Assembly (NCBI RefSeq): GCF_030142155.1
Contig: NZ_CP126247.1
Location: 2,604,001 to 2,668,000, forward strand
Source: Arthrobacter sp. zg-Y820
GTDB lineage: Bacteria; Actinomycetota; Actinomycetes; Actinomycetales; Micrococcaceae
Direction of reading: 5' to 3'
Length of the DNA stretch: 64,000 nt
Below are positions 1 through 8,851 of the stretch, one piece after another (position 1 is the stretch's first letter; each line of letters starts with the position of its first letter). The notes under the pieces are model-generated. The model worked only from the letters and a program-made list of their open reading frames with translations. It was not told the DNA's origin and searched no databases. Both the position numbers and the translations under genes were made by a program.

Positions 1-2131
1 GCGGTTCGTCGAAACCGGTGGCGGCAAGGTAGTCGGAGATGGCCCGGGGACTGTCGGTGCAGCTCTTCCCGCCGAAACTCTCAAAGAAGATGCCGGGGGT
101 GAGCGCCGGAGGCGCTGCATCGGCGCCGAACACCTCGCGTCGCAGCCGGTACTGGTGGAAGGTGCCGGTCTCGGTGTCGGCCAGCGGGGCCGCGATGCTG
201 ACGGCCATGGCACCGGCGGCCGTCCGCAGTGCACGCACGCGCGCCGAGGGCAGCAGGGTGCCGGTGAAGTGCCGAGCCGTACCTTCGGCCACGGAAACGG
301 CCGGGTCCTGCGGCCCGGCCTCTCCGCCGCCGGCGCGCCAGCGCAGGGTGTAGGAGCCCGACGGCGGCGCCGGCAGTTCCCTCCCCCACCGCGGGGCGGC
401 CAGCGGGAACCGCAGCCGGAGCCCGCCGTCGGGCAGCGGGGTGATGTCGCTGGCAGGGATGCGGAAGCGTGCGGTGACCAGGGCGTAGCCCGCTGTCGCC
501 GGGGCAGCAGCCAGTTCCAGCTCCAGGACATCGGCATCCGGCACGGCCGCGAACGCCGTGACGGCCGGTCCGCCGGACGAGGAGCGGGGTGCCGGGCCGC
601 CGCGGGCAGGTTCGGGTGCGGGCAGGGGAACCGTGCGTTCCACGCGGTGGCCGTCCACCTCCGCGCGCAGGATTAGCTTGGGCGGCAGCGGCGTTTCGAG
701 GCGGAGGCTGAACCCGGAGTGGGCGTAGCTGCAGTTCCGGTCACCGGAGATGATGTCGAGTTCCGGATCGGTCCGGCGCTGAAGGTCCAGCGGCTGGAAT
801 CCGGACGGCCCGGGAACGCCGGCGGTGAAGCTCACCGCGGTGCGGCGCAGGTCGACGTTGCGCAGGTAGGCGTATCCGTGAACGGCGGCGCCACCGTCGT
901 TCACCGCGACCGGCGGATTCAGCGCGGCCACCAAGTCCAGGTCCTCCGGGGAAACTTCCAGGAGCGCGCGGTCCACGGGGCCGCCGAGGACGCGGAGCAG
1001 GGGCGGTTCGGCGAAGATGCGGCCGCCGTCGAAGATGAGCGGGCTGGCCGTGCCGTTGTTGATCCGGTCCACCACGGCACGCCGGATGTCCTCCCGCCGG
1101 CCGTCGGCGGTCAGCTGCAGCAGGACGCGCGCCTGCGGGTCAATGGATCCAAGGTGCTGCTGTCCGGCGGCGTAGAGATTCCGGACCCCGTCGCGAAGCA
1201 GCTGCCAGAAGTCTTCGGCGGCGTCCGGCACCTGCTCGATGTAGGGGATCAGATCCGATCCCAGCAGCCGCCGGTACCAGTGCTCCCGGACCGCCGGCGG
1301 CGCTTCGGTTTCAAAGAGTGCCGTGACATCGCGGGCCACGGACAGCCGGTCCTGCAGGTCCTCGAGCAGGTATTTCGCCTGGGTGATCGAGGAGCCGTCT
1401 TCGCGGATCCGCCACCAATAGACCACTGCCGGCAGCACGTCGAAGGCTCCGGCCCGCAGGTAGGCCCGGGCGGTGGTTTCCTGGTCCTCGTAGCGGATGC
1501 CCTCCGGCATGGCGCCCACGTGCCGGTCCCAGAACTGCCGGCGGAAGACCTTGTTCCACAGGAACACGTCGTCGATGACGGTCCGATGATCGGATACGGT
1601 GATCCGGGTGCGCGGCTTCGCATGGATGCGCTCCGCCTGGCGGACCGGAGTCTTTTTGCTCCCCCGGATCCTGCCGTACGAGCCCACACAGAAGTCGGAT
1701 CCGGTCTCGGCCAGCGACGCCATCATCAGCGCGTAGGCGTTGCCGGGTACGACGTCGTCGGCGTCGGCGAAGGTGAGGAACTCGCCGCGGGCTGCGGCGA
1801 TGCCGGTATTCCGTGCCAGCCCGTTGCCGCCGTGCGGCAGCTTGATGAGGCGGATCCGCGAATCGTACCGGGCGTATTTGGCGGCCATCGCCACTGACCC
1901 ATCGGTGGAGCCGTCGTCAACAATAAGGATGTCCAGATTCGTGTAGCTCTGGTTCACCAGACTGGTGAGGCAGCGCTCCAGGTACGGCGCCACGTTGTAC
2001 ATGGGCACCACGACGCTCAGCAGTCCGCCGCCGGGCTGGCGGGTGCGGCCCACTGTGCGGCGGATTCGTGCCTTCAGCGCCGGATGCAGGTCCGCTCCGG
2101 CGCTGGCAATCCGTTTGGCAATCCTGTTCAT
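1..2131 (-). CDS. Bifunctional GT2 glycosyltransferase / CDP-glycerol glycerophosphotransferase (3' end beyond window)
   Basis: The minus-strand frame starts at ATG 2131 and stays open to base 1, giving about 710 residues before the window ends. The N-terminal part is a GT-A family 2 transferase: a LSVVVPMYNVAPYLERCL start, DDGSTDGS near residue 69, the DADD metal site near 118 and a YEDQE motif near 211. Near residue 677 the frame reads FFESFGGKSCTDSPRAI, which matches the opening signature of TagB/TagF-type CDP-glycerol:glycerophosphate glycerophosphotransferases. This two-domain architecture is known from teichoic-acid gene clusters and joins a sugar transfer to poly(glycerol phosphate)-type chain building at the cytoplasmic membrane face. 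The start overlaps the wecC stop by 4 bp (ATGA), so translation is probably coupled. The catalytic part of the second domain lies outside the window, so that activity is inferred from its N-terminal motif only. Confidence 0.82.
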   Translation of the reverse strand, partial: MNRIAKRIASAGADLHPALKARIRRTVGRTRQPGGGLLSVVVPMYNVAPYLERCLTSLVNQSYTNLDILIVDDGSTDGSVAMAAKYARYDSRIRLIKLPHGGNGLARNTGIAAARGEFLTFADADDVVPGNAYALMMASLAETGSDFCVGSYGRIRGSKKTPVRQAERIHAKPRTRITVSDHRTVIDDVFLWNKVFRRQFWDRHVGAMPEGIRYEDQETTARAYLRAGAFDVLPAVVYWWRIREDGSSITQAKYLLEDLQDRLSVARDVTALFETEAPPAVREHWYRRLLGSDLIPYIEQVPDAAEDFWQLLRDGVRNLYAAGQQHLGSIDPQARVLLQLTADGRREDIRRAVVDRINNGTASPLIFDGGRIFAEPPLLRVLGGPVDRALLEVSPEDLDLVAALNPPVAVNDGGAAVHGYAYLRNVDLRRTAVSFTAGVPGPSGFQPLDLQRRTDPELDIISGDRNCSYAHSGFSLRLETPLPPKLILRAEVDGHRVERTVPLPAPEPARGGPAPRSSSGGPAVTAFAAVPDADVLELELAAAPATAGYALVTARFRIPASDITPLPDGGLRLRFPLAAPRWGRELPAPPSGSYTLRWRAGGGEAGPQDPAVSVAEGTARHFTGTLLPSARVRALRTAAGAMAVSIAAPLADTETGTFHQYRLRREVFGADAAPPALTPGIFFESFGGKSCTDSPRAISDYLAATGFDEP

Positions 2132-3420
2132 GCCGAGGCGCGCCAGAATCCCCTCGTGTCGATGACTGCCTTCCCGGCCAGCTGCTCGGGGCGGATTTCC
2201 CGGAAGGAGTCGTGGTCCACGAGGAGGACGACGGCGTCGGCGGCAGCTACGGCGTCGTCGGTCACCACCGAGGTGACATTGGGCAGCGGGTCGAGTTCCT
2301 TCGGCAGCGTGGATCCGAGGAACGAGCGTCCCACCAGAATCCGGGCATTCGGGTTTGCGACGGCCAGCCGGCGGACAATTTCCACCGCGGGAGATTCCCG
2401 GGTGTCGTCAATGTTCGCCTTGAAGGCCAGTCCGAGGGTCGCGATGACCGGCGACTCGATGCCTGCCACGGCGGCCTCCACCTCGGCGATCACGTGGCCG
2501 GGCTTGGCGTCGTTGACCTCCCGGGCCGTGCGGATCAGGCGGGAATTCTCCGGGTCGGCGGACACAATGAACCACGGGTCGACGGCGATGCAGTGGCCGC
2601 CCACGCCGGGGCCGGGCTGCAGGATGTTCACGCGCGGATGGTGGTTGGCCAGCTCGATCAGGTTCCACACGTCGATGCCGAGGTTGTCGCTGATGACCGA
2701 CAGCTCATTGGCGAACGCAATGTTCACGTCGCGGTACGCGTTCTCCACCAGTTTCGCCATCTCGGCGGTGGCTGCGTCGGTGAGGTGGATGCTGCCCTGG
2801 CAGAAGCTGCTGTACAGGCCCGCTGCGGCAGTTGCCGCCTGCGGCGTCAGTCCGCCGATGATGCGGTCGTTGGTGACCAGTTCGATCATGATCCGGCCGG
2901 GCAAGACCCGCTCCGGGCAGTGGGCGAACAGGACGGCGTCGCTGCCGCCGTTGGCGTTCGCAGCCAGGTCAGGGCGCAGCTCCAGAATGACGTCGGCCAT
3001 CCGCCGCGTGGTGCCGGGGGGTGAGGTGGACTCCAGGATGACCAGGTTGCCGGGACGGATCCGGGCGGCAATGCTCCGGGCCGCCTGCTCGACGTACATC
3101 AGGTCTGCTGTCTTGTCGTCCCTGAAGGGCGTCGGCACCGCAACAATGTAGGCGTCGGCTTCCGGCATGGCGGTCTGCGCCCTCAGGTAGCCCTGGCTCA
3201 CGGCGCCGGCCACGTGGACCCCCAGATCGGGTTCGACGAAGGGCACCCGGCCCTCGTTGACCGCTTCGACCGTGTAGTTATTGACGTCAACACCCACCAC
3301 CTTCAGGCCCTTGCCGGCCAGGATGGCGGCGGTGGGCAGGCCGATGTAGCCGAGTCCGACGACCGCGACGGTGGCGATGTCCGTTGCTGCTTCGCCGGCG
3401 CTATAGGTCTGTGTGTTCAC
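2128..3420 (-). CDS. wecC: UDP-N-acetyl-D-mannosamine dehydrogenase
   Basis: This is an NAD-dependent nucleotide-sugar 6-dehydrogenase of the UDP-Glc/GDP-Man dehydrogenase family. It has an N-terminal Rossmann motif (VVGLGYIGLP), a central dimerisation domain and the catalytic cysteine in GGHCIAVDPWFIV near residue 277. The strings HCPERVLPGR and ELVTNDRIIGG together with the GGHCIAVDPWF form point to the WecC branch, which oxidises UDP-ManNAc to UDP-ManNAcA, rather than to UDP-glucose dehydrogenase. No UDP-GlcNAc 2-epimerase (wecB/mnaA) is visible in the window. The GTG at 3420 is preceded by GGGGGA at good spacing. An in-frame ATG at 3432 (434 residues) is the alternative, but has a weaker ribosome site. 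The gene overlaps the upstream transferase by about 20 bp. The product would feed an acidic amino sugar into the polymer made by this cluster. Confidence 0.85.
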   Translation of the reverse strand: MNTQTYSAGEAATDIATVAVVGLGYIGLPTAAILAGKGLKVVGVDVNNYTVEAVNEGRVPFVEPDLGVHVAGAVSQGYLRAQTAMPEADAYIVAVPTPFRDDKTADLMYVEQAARSIAARIRPGNLVILESTSPPGTTRRMADVILELRPDLAANANGGSDAVLFAHCPERVLPGRIMIELVTNDRIIGGLTPQAATAAAGLYSSFCQGSIHLTDAATAEMAKLVENAYRDVNIAFANELSVISDNLGIDVWNLIELANHHPRVNILQPGPGVGGHCIAVDPWFIVSADPENSRLIRTAREVNDAKPGHVIAEVEAAVAGIESPVIATLGLAFKANIDDTRESPAVEIVRRLAVANPNARILVGRSFLGSTLPKELDPLPNVTSVVTDDAVAAADAVVLLVDHDSFREIRPEQLAGKAVIDTRGFWRASA

Positions 3421-5308
3421 GTGGTCCCCCATAAAATCTCAGGTCGCCGGACGCCACCAGGGTGGCGTCGTCGATCTGCCAAGTATGCCCGGTTGCTTCC
3501 CGGACCTGAAAATAGTTGAAGCGGTCTGTGGAGTAGATGCGCTTGCCCGCCGCGGCGGCCTGGCGCAGGAAGCCGGTGTCCTCGCCCAGTCCCAGTGCGG
3601 GGAAGGGCAGCTCCAGGACCAGGCTCCGGCGGGCAACAATGGTGGGCCCCATGACGAAGTCCGTGTACCGGTGCTCCCGGTGGCCGAAGCGCAGCACCGT
3701 CGCGTTGGAGCTGCGCAGGTGCATGTAGTGCGCCTGCTTGCCCACAATGTCGGCTCCCGAATACGCGAGGGCGTGGAGCTGGTCGCTGAGGTAGTGGGGA
3801 CCGTAGTGGTCGTCGTCGTCCATTTTGGCCACTACGTCTCCGGTCGCGGCGGCGGCGCACCGGTTCAGGCACTCCCCCAGGGACACGTCGCGGCCGGCGG
3901 CCAGCAGCTGCACCTTGGCCAGTCCGTGCGCGGCCTGGAGCCGCTCCAGCTGACCCGGTTCCAGGTCGAAACCGTGGGTGAGGAGCACCAGCTCGACGTC
4001 GACGCCCTCCTGGCGGGCGAGCGTGCGGAACACGCTCTCCAGCTGGTGCGGGCGGATGGTCGGCACCAGGGCCGAGACGGTGGGCCGCTGCAGCGGCCGG
4101 GTGCGGGCCGGAAGCGCGGCCGCGAGGACCGTTTCGGCCCGGTGCGCGTAGGTGTGCTGCTCCCAGATGCGGCGCTGGGCCCGGTGGACGGTGCGGTCGT
4201 TGTACTCCGGGTTGCTCGCCAGGCCGCGGCTCAGCGCCGCCGCTTCCTCCCGGGTGCGTGCCACCGGAACTTCCGTCGGAGCGAAGAACTGTGCCACGGC
4301 GTCGCTGGGCGTGCTGACCACGGGAGTGCCGGCGGCACTGATTTCAAAGATCCGCCGGGCGCACATGCTCGGGGAGTCCACCACCGAATTGACGTTCAGG
4401 AACACTTTGTACGCTTTGTACGCGGAGAGCATCTGCGGATAGCTCAGCGAGCCGACCACGCGGGAGTCCAGCGGTGCGGGGAACTGGTAGTTCGAGTCGC
4501 CGCCCAGCTTCCGGGAGAAGATTTCCAACCCGGTGGGGAGTTTCGCCGAGGCGTCCATGGCTCCGCCCAGCAGCAGGTCCATCTGCTCCCGGCGCTCCGG
4601 ATACTTGTGCGCAAAGTACATGCCGGCAAAGGCAATGTCCCGGGAATGGCGGCCGTGCCGCGGCCGAACGGGATTGTGGATGGCGGGCTGCGCCGCGAAG
4701 GGAAGGACCGCGACGTTCTCGTGGCCCAGGTCCTGCCGGTAGAACGGCACGCGGCGCACGTCGGAAGTGAAGACGTGGTCGAAGAGCGCCGCCGCGGGCA
4801 GGAAGTCCTCGTAATGGGGCGGGTCTTCCTTGTTCCAAAAGACCGTGGGAATGCCCTGTTCGCGGCACCACTGCAGCAGCTGCACCAGTTCGGGGGCCGG
4901 ACCTGCGGGGCCGGCGAGCTTTCCGCGCCAAAGCCGGTTGTTGCCGGCCCACGCGGATTCAATGAAGACGAGCTCCGCCCCCGAGTCCGTCAGTTGCCGC
5001 TGCCAGGCGGCGGGGTCCAGGGCGACGGTGTTCCACTCATAGGCAAAGGCCATGGCGGAGAACTCGTCCAAAATCACGCCGACCGTGAGGTCGCTCCGGC
5101 GGGGGGACGGCGGCGGCAGCGTTGCCGCGGGAATGGACAGCCGCCGGTTGGCTCCCCGGCCGATCCATCCCGCCTCGACGCCGCGGGCATTGGCGGGATC
5201 AGCGAATCCGCGTTCGGCGCGGCTGCGGATCTTCCAGTCCCGGACCTGGGCGGGGCCGCCGGCCCGGAGGTGCCAGAGGCCGGTGCGGAGGTCGTTGAGC
5301 ACGCGCAT
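3401..5308 (-). CDS. CgeB-like glycosyltransferase fused to a C-terminal GT2 domain
   Basis: This 635-residue protein has two glycosyltransferase-like halves. Residues about 70-400 resemble the CgeB/DUF3880 plus Glyco_trans_1_2 group: VGVILDEFSAMAF, TVFWNKEDPPHYEDFL, a DIAFAGMYFAHKYPERR segment, and a nucleotide-sugar site region with EISAAGTPVVSTPS. Residues about 410-600 form a short GT2 domain (PTVSALVPTIRPHQLESVF, MDDDDHYGP as the DxD-like site, then a GLGEDTGFL acceptor/base segment). The ATG at 5308 directly abuts the ATPase stop, so the genes are co-transcribed and probably coupled. The role is inferred to be addition of sugars to the glycopolymer exported by the adjacent ABC transporter; donor and acceptor cannot be read from sequence. 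Confidence 0.8.
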   Translation of the reverse strand: MRVLNDLRTGLWHLRAGGPAQVRDWKIRSRAERGFADPANARGVEAGWIGRGANRRLSIPAATLPPPSPRRSDLTVGVILDEFSAMAFAYEWNTVALDPAAWQRQLTDSGAELVFIESAWAGNNRLWRGKLAGPAGPAPELVQLLQWCREQGIPTVFWNKEDPPHYEDFLPAAALFDHVFTSDVRRVPFYRQDLGHENVAVLPFAAQPAIHNPVRPRHGRHSRDIAFAGMYFAHKYPERREQMDLLLGGAMDASAKLPTGLEIFSRKLGGDSNYQFPAPLDSRVVGSLSYPQMLSAYKAYKVFLNVNSVVDSPSMCARRIFEISAAGTPVVSTPSDAVAQFFAPTEVPVARTREEAAALSRGLASNPEYNDRTVHRAQRRIWEQHTYAHRAETVLAAALPARTRPLQRPTVSALVPTIRPHQLESVFRTLARQEGVDVELVLLTHGFDLEPGQLERLQAAHGLAKVQLLAAGRDVSLGECLNRCAAAATGDVVAKMDDDDHYGPHYLSDQLHALAYSGADIVGKQAHYMHLRSSNATVLRFGHREHRYTDFVMGPTIVARRSLVLELPFPALGLGEDTGFLRQAAAAGKRIYSTDRFNYFQVREATGHTWQIDDATLVASGDLRFYGGPREHTDL

Positions 5309-6208
5309 TTACTGTGCCTTCGAGCTGCGGCGCCCGCTGGACCGTTCCATGACCCGGGTCACGGTGAGGGCTTCCATGGCGGTGGCCCGCATCTTTGCTG
5401 CCGTGATGTTGTTGCCCTTGGAGAGCTCCCGGGTGAAGTCCTTGTAGGCCTTGACGACGGCCTTGGGCTCGCCGTCCATGAGCAGGTCCCCCTTGTCCAT
5501 CCAGACCACGCGGGTGCACATCTCCAGGATGGTGTCCAGGCTGTGGCTCACGAGGAACACGCAGCCTGCCTTTTCCCGCAGTTCATCCATGCGTTTCTTG
5601 CTGCGGTCAGCGAACTGGGCGTCACCGGTGTTGAGCGCCTCGTCAATCAGCAGGATTTCCGGATCGATGCTGGCTGCGATGGCGAACCGGAGCCGGGAGG
5701 CCATTCCCGAGGAGTAGGAGCGCATCGGCAGGTGGATGGCCTTTTCCAAACCGGAGAGCTCAACAATTTCATCGAACTTTTCGGCGATCTGGGCGCGGGT
5801 CAGGCCCATCGCCAGGCAGCCCAGCACCACGTTGTGGTCGCCGGAGAGTTCGGGAACCAGTGCGGCGTTGACGCCCAGCATGACCGGAGTGCTCACGGCA
5901 TAAACGGCGCCCCTGGTGGGCTTGACCTGTCCGCTGATGAGCTTCATGAGCGTGCTCTTGCCGGAGCCGTTGCGGCCCACGATGCCGATCGACTCGCCCC
6001 GGACCGCCACCAGCGACATGGGGTTCAGCGCGTTCACGGTCACCAGGTTGGGTTTGGCGAGCACCCGGCGCAGGAGCCTCCCGGATCCGCTGGTTCCGTC
6101 GTCGGCAGCCGGTGCCTCGCTCGACGGGACACGGTAGCGCATGCTCACTTCATCGATGACGATGCAGGGATCCTCCTGGAGGTATTCCACATCCTTAACC
6201 GCGTCCAT
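5309..6208 (-). CDS. Polysaccharide/teichoic-acid ABC exporter ATP-binding protein (TagH-like)
   Basis: This is the nucleotide-binding subunit of an ABC-2 polymer exporter (TagH/Wzt/RfbE group). Walker A is GRNGSGKST at residues 78-86, the signature is SYSSGMASRL from 164, and Walker B is ILLIDEAL near 185, followed by an SHS switch histidine. The SSGM form of the signature is typical of polysaccharide and teichoic-acid exporters. There is no long C-terminal carbohydrate-binding domain, only a short lysine-rich tail, so substrate choice may rest with the permease. I chose ATG 6208, preceded by GGCGGAGGAAACCT; a longer open frame to 6331 carries low-complexity sequence and overlaps the permease deeply. 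The chosen start still overlaps the permease end by 14 bp, implying coupled translation. Confidence 0.88.
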   Translation of the reverse strand: MDAVKDVEYLQEDPCIVIDEVSMRYRVPSSEAPAADDGTSGSGRLLRRVLAKPNLVTVNALNPMSLVAVRGESIGIVGRNGSGKSTLMKLISGQVKPTRGAVYAVSTPVMLGVNAALVPELSGDHNVVLGCLAMGLTRAQIAEKFDEIVELSGLEKAIHLPMRSYSSGMASRLRFAIAASIDPEILLIDEALNTGDAQFADRSKKRMDELREKAGCVFLVSHSLDTILEMCTRVVWMDKGDLLMDGEPKAVVKAYKDFTRELSKGNNITAAKMRATAMEALTVTRVMERSSGRRSSKAQ

Positions 6209-7082
6209 AGGTTTCCTCCGCCCGCCAGAAGTAGACGGCGCCGACGGCCAGCGCGCCGAGGGACCAGCAGCCGAGGATGGCCCAGGACTGCCAGTCCGGC
6301 ACCGTGTTGTAGAGCAGGACGTCGCGGACAATGTCCAGCACGTTGAACAGAGGATTCAGCTTGACGATCTCCAGCAGGACCGGCTGATCGATGAATTTTT
6401 CGTAGGAATAGAACACGGCGGAGGCGTACATCCAGGCCCGCAGCGCGAAGCTCAGCAGATGGACGACGTCGTTGACCTTGGAAATGACGCGGGCCAGGAT
6501 CAGGCCCACACCCAGGTTGAAGATGCTCTGCAGCAGCAGGGCCGGAATGATCAGCAGCCCCAGCCAGGAGATTTCCTCGGTGGGCGGGATCACCAGGACA
6601 ATCAGCACCATCACGATGAACACCGGGATGTTGGCCAGCAGTTCGCGCAGGTTCACCGCTATGGGCAGCGTTGCCCTCGGAAAGCTGAAGGCCTGGATCA
6701 CGGCCCGGTTCTGTTGGATGGAGCGGCCGCCGTTGGTGATGGCGCGGGAGCTGTACTGGAACAGGAAGATCCCGATGACCAGGTAGCCGATGAAATTCTC
6801 AATGCCGCCGCCGGTGCCGAGCAGCAGCCCGAAGATCAGGAAGTAGGTCAGTCCGTTCAGCACCGGGTTGAGGATCAGCCACATGCTGCCCAGCCGGTCC
6901 CTGCGGTTTCCGCTCTGCACCCGGGCCTTGGCGTCGTAAAACACGAACTCGCGGTAGTTCCACACCGAGATGGCGTAGTCCACGAAGCCGGGGCGGGCAC
7001 CCACGCGCTGCAGTCCCCGGACATCCACGGACACGGGTTTCACCTGGACGTCGGCCCGGGCGGCCGTTTTCGCCGGGGCCAT
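6195..7082 (-). CDS. ABC-2 type polysaccharide exporter permease (TagG-like)
   Basis: This 295-residue integral membrane protein has the profile of the TagG/Wzm permease family. An amphipathic N-terminal stretch (FVDYAISVWNYREFVFYDAKARVQ) is followed by about six membrane segments. The conserved RDRLGSMWLILNPVLNGL element lies at the entry to the first segment, and GGGIENFIGYLVIGIFLFQY before the second. It pairs with the downstream TagH-like ATPase to move undecaprenyl-linked polymer to the outer face of the membrane. The start ATG shares one base with the stop of the upstream GT4 gene (TGATG). Position in an unbroken run of glycosyltransferase genes supports an export role for the same glycan. 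Confidence 0.87.
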   Translation of the reverse strand: MAPAKTAARADVQVKPVSVDVRGLQRVGARPGFVDYAISVWNYREFVFYDAKARVQSGNRRDRLGSMWLILNPVLNGLTYFLIFGLLLGTGGGIENFIGYLVIGIFLFQYSSRAITNGGRSIQQNRAVIQAFSFPRATLPIAVNLRELLANIPVFIVMVLIVLVIPPTEEISWLGLLIIPALLLQSIFNLGVGLILARVISKVNDVVHLLSFALRAWMYASAVFYSYEKFIDQPVLLEIVKLNPLFNVLDIVRDVLLYNTVPDWQSWAILGCWSLGALAVGAVYFWRAEETYGRG

Positions 7083-8851
7083 CAGGCGGCGACCGTCAGC
7101 GAGGCGTACTTTTCCAGGCAGAGCGCCGCATTGGCCTGCCAGGTCCGGGTGGCCAGTACGTGCGCGCGCCCGTTGGCGCCCAGCCGGGCCCGCAGGTCCG
7201 GGTCTGCCAGCAGCCGGTCCAGTGAGTCCGCGAGGGCCTCCGGATTTTCCGCCGGCACCAGGGTGCCGTTGACGCCGTCATTCACCAATTCCCGAAGCGC
7301 CGGCAGGCTGCTGGCCACCACGGGGGTGCAGCAGGCCATGGCCTCGACGGGTTTCAGCGGGGTAACCGCTCGTGTCACGTTCAGATCCTTCCGGGGCACC
7401 ACGAACAGATCGAGTGCCTGATGATACAAATGTGCGCTCTCGCGGGATACCCGGCCCGGGAACAAGACCCTGCCGTTTATGCCCAGCTCGGCCGCGAGGG
7501 CCTTCAGTCCGGGTGCGGACGAGCCGTCGCCGGCGATGAGGCAGGTCAGCTGCGGATGCTGCGGCGCGAGCAGCGCAAAGGCCCGCAGCAGGTCATCCAA
7601 GCCTTCATAGTCAACCAGACTGCTCACGGTTCCGATAATCTGCCCGTCCCCGGGCAGTCCCAGTTTCAGCCGCGCGTCGCGCGGTGACAGGGGTTCGTTG
7701 AGGTAGTACTCCCCCACCGCGTTGGGCAGCAGGACAAGCTTGGCCGGGTCCACCCCGGAAGCCGCGATTTCCTCGGCCATGACCGTGCCCAGGGTCGGCA
7801 CCAGCGACGCGCGGTTCATGACGCGGGCTTCGGAGGCCCTGAAGTCGAGGTAGCGCTGGCTGCCGCGGGCGTCGTCGGACCGGGTGGAAGCCCAGGTGTC
7901 GGCCAGCTGTCCGCGGACCTCATAGACCCAGGGAATTCGGAGTGCTTCAGCCACCGCGGCCGTGACCAGCCCGTTGGTGAAGTGGGTGGTGGTGTGCAGC
8001 ACGGCGGGCCGCACGGTGAGGGCCAGGGCCAGCATGTCCTCGGCTTGGCGCTGCAGCCGGCGGTCCAGGCCGAACGGCATGCGGGCCGGAAGCAGCCGGT
8101 GGTATTCCACGCCGTCGATGACGTCGGTGTTCGCTGCCGCCAGCTTTCCCACCTGCACCGGGTAGCCCAGCCGGGTCACCGCATGTACGTTCCAGCCGAG
8201 ATCCCGCTGGGCCTTCAGGATGGAGTGCGTGCGCTGCGCGTAACCGCTCTGGGTGTGCGGCAGCGAATTTGTCAGGACGTGGAGCACGGTGCGGGGTTCG
8301 GCCCGGTATCCGGGCACCGGTGCCAGCTGGGGTTGCCAGCCGGCGAAGACCCGCGCTTCGGCGGCGAGCCTGCGCTGCTGCGCGCGTTCCCGGGACGAGC
8401 CGCCGTCCAGGACGCGGATGGCACCGTCCATGTCGCCGTTGTACCAGTTCAGCCGGGCGGCCGTTCCCCGGCGCCCGCCGGTTGCGGGCGGAATCCCTGC
8501 CAGCAGCTCGGCGCCCAGCTCCGGCAGGCCGGCGGCCGTTGCCAGGTCCGCCATCCGCAGCCGGCTGCCGGTCGAGCCGTTGCCCGAGGCGCAGGTGCGC
8601 AGGTTGGCTGCCAGCCGGTCCTTGTCGCCGCGGAGCAGCGCTTCGAGCGAAGCCACGGTCCCGTGGCCGGGGAGCAGTGCGGCGGCGTCCAGCAGCGGCC
8701 GGAGCAGGCGGGGCGGCAGGCGGCGGGAGATTTGCAGGGCCAGCACCACCGGATCGTCCCCGAAGTGCTCGACGGCGGTTCCGCCGGCAAGGCGAAGGTT
8801 CCGCAGGAGCGTACCGGGGTGCTTCCGAGTGTGGTTCAGCGGGTGCTTCAC
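7082..8851 (-). CDS. GT4-family glycosyltransferase
   Basis: This 589-residue retaining GT-B glycosyltransferase has an N-terminal extension of roughly 190 residues of helical, repeat-like character before the catalytic part. The catalytic part opens with TVLHVLTNSLPHTQSGYAQRTHSIL, the usual glycine-rich donor-loop start of GT4 enzymes. It continues with LLPNAVGEYYLNEP and LGLPGDGQIIGTVSSLVDYEGLDDLLRAF. The family's nucleotide-sugar contact motif appears as KPVEAMACCTPVVAS. It overlaps its upstream neighbour by 4 bp (ATGA) and the permease by one base. The sugar it transfers is unknown. The N-terminal extension could position the enzyme on a partner, which is inference only. Confidence 0.83.
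   Translation of the reverse strand: MKHPLNHTRKHPGTLLRNLRLAGGTAVEHFGDDPVVLALQISRRLPPRLLRPLLDAAALLPGHGTVASLEALLRGDKDRLAANLRTCASGNGSTGSRLRMADLATAAGLPELGAELLAGIPPATGGRRGTAARLNWYNGDMDGAIRVLDGGSSRERAQQRRLAAEARVFAGWQPQLAPVPGYRAEPRTVLHVLTNSLPHTQSGYAQRTHSILKAQRDLGWNVHAVTRLGYPVQVGKLAAANTDVIDGVEYHRLLPARMPFGLDRRLQRQAEDMLALALTVRPAVLHTTTHFTNGLVTAAVAEALRIPWVYEVRGQLADTWASTRSDDARGSQRYLDFRASEARVMNRASLVPTLGTVMAEEIAASGVDPAKLVLLPNAVGEYYLNEPLSPRDARLKLGLPGDGQIIGTVSSLVDYEGLDDLLRAFALLAPQHPQLTCLIAGDGSSAPGLKALAAELGINGRVLFPGRVSRESAHLYHQALDLFVVPRKDLNVTRAVTPLKPVEAMACCTPVVASSLPALRELVNDGVNGTLVPAENPEALADSLDRLLADPDLRARLGANGRAHVLATRTWQANAALCLEKYASLTVAA

Noticed and set aside
719-1897. A 392-residue plus-strand open frame
   Set aside because: Antisense to the GT2 reading frame, which carries DDGSTDGS, DADD and YEDQE motifs; the plus frame has no family pattern.
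3413-6346. A 977-residue plus-strand open frame
   Set aside because: It lies antisense to the glycosyltransferase and ABC ATPase genes, whose motifs are clear. Its composition (His/Gly/Arg/Val) is that of a high-GC shadow frame.
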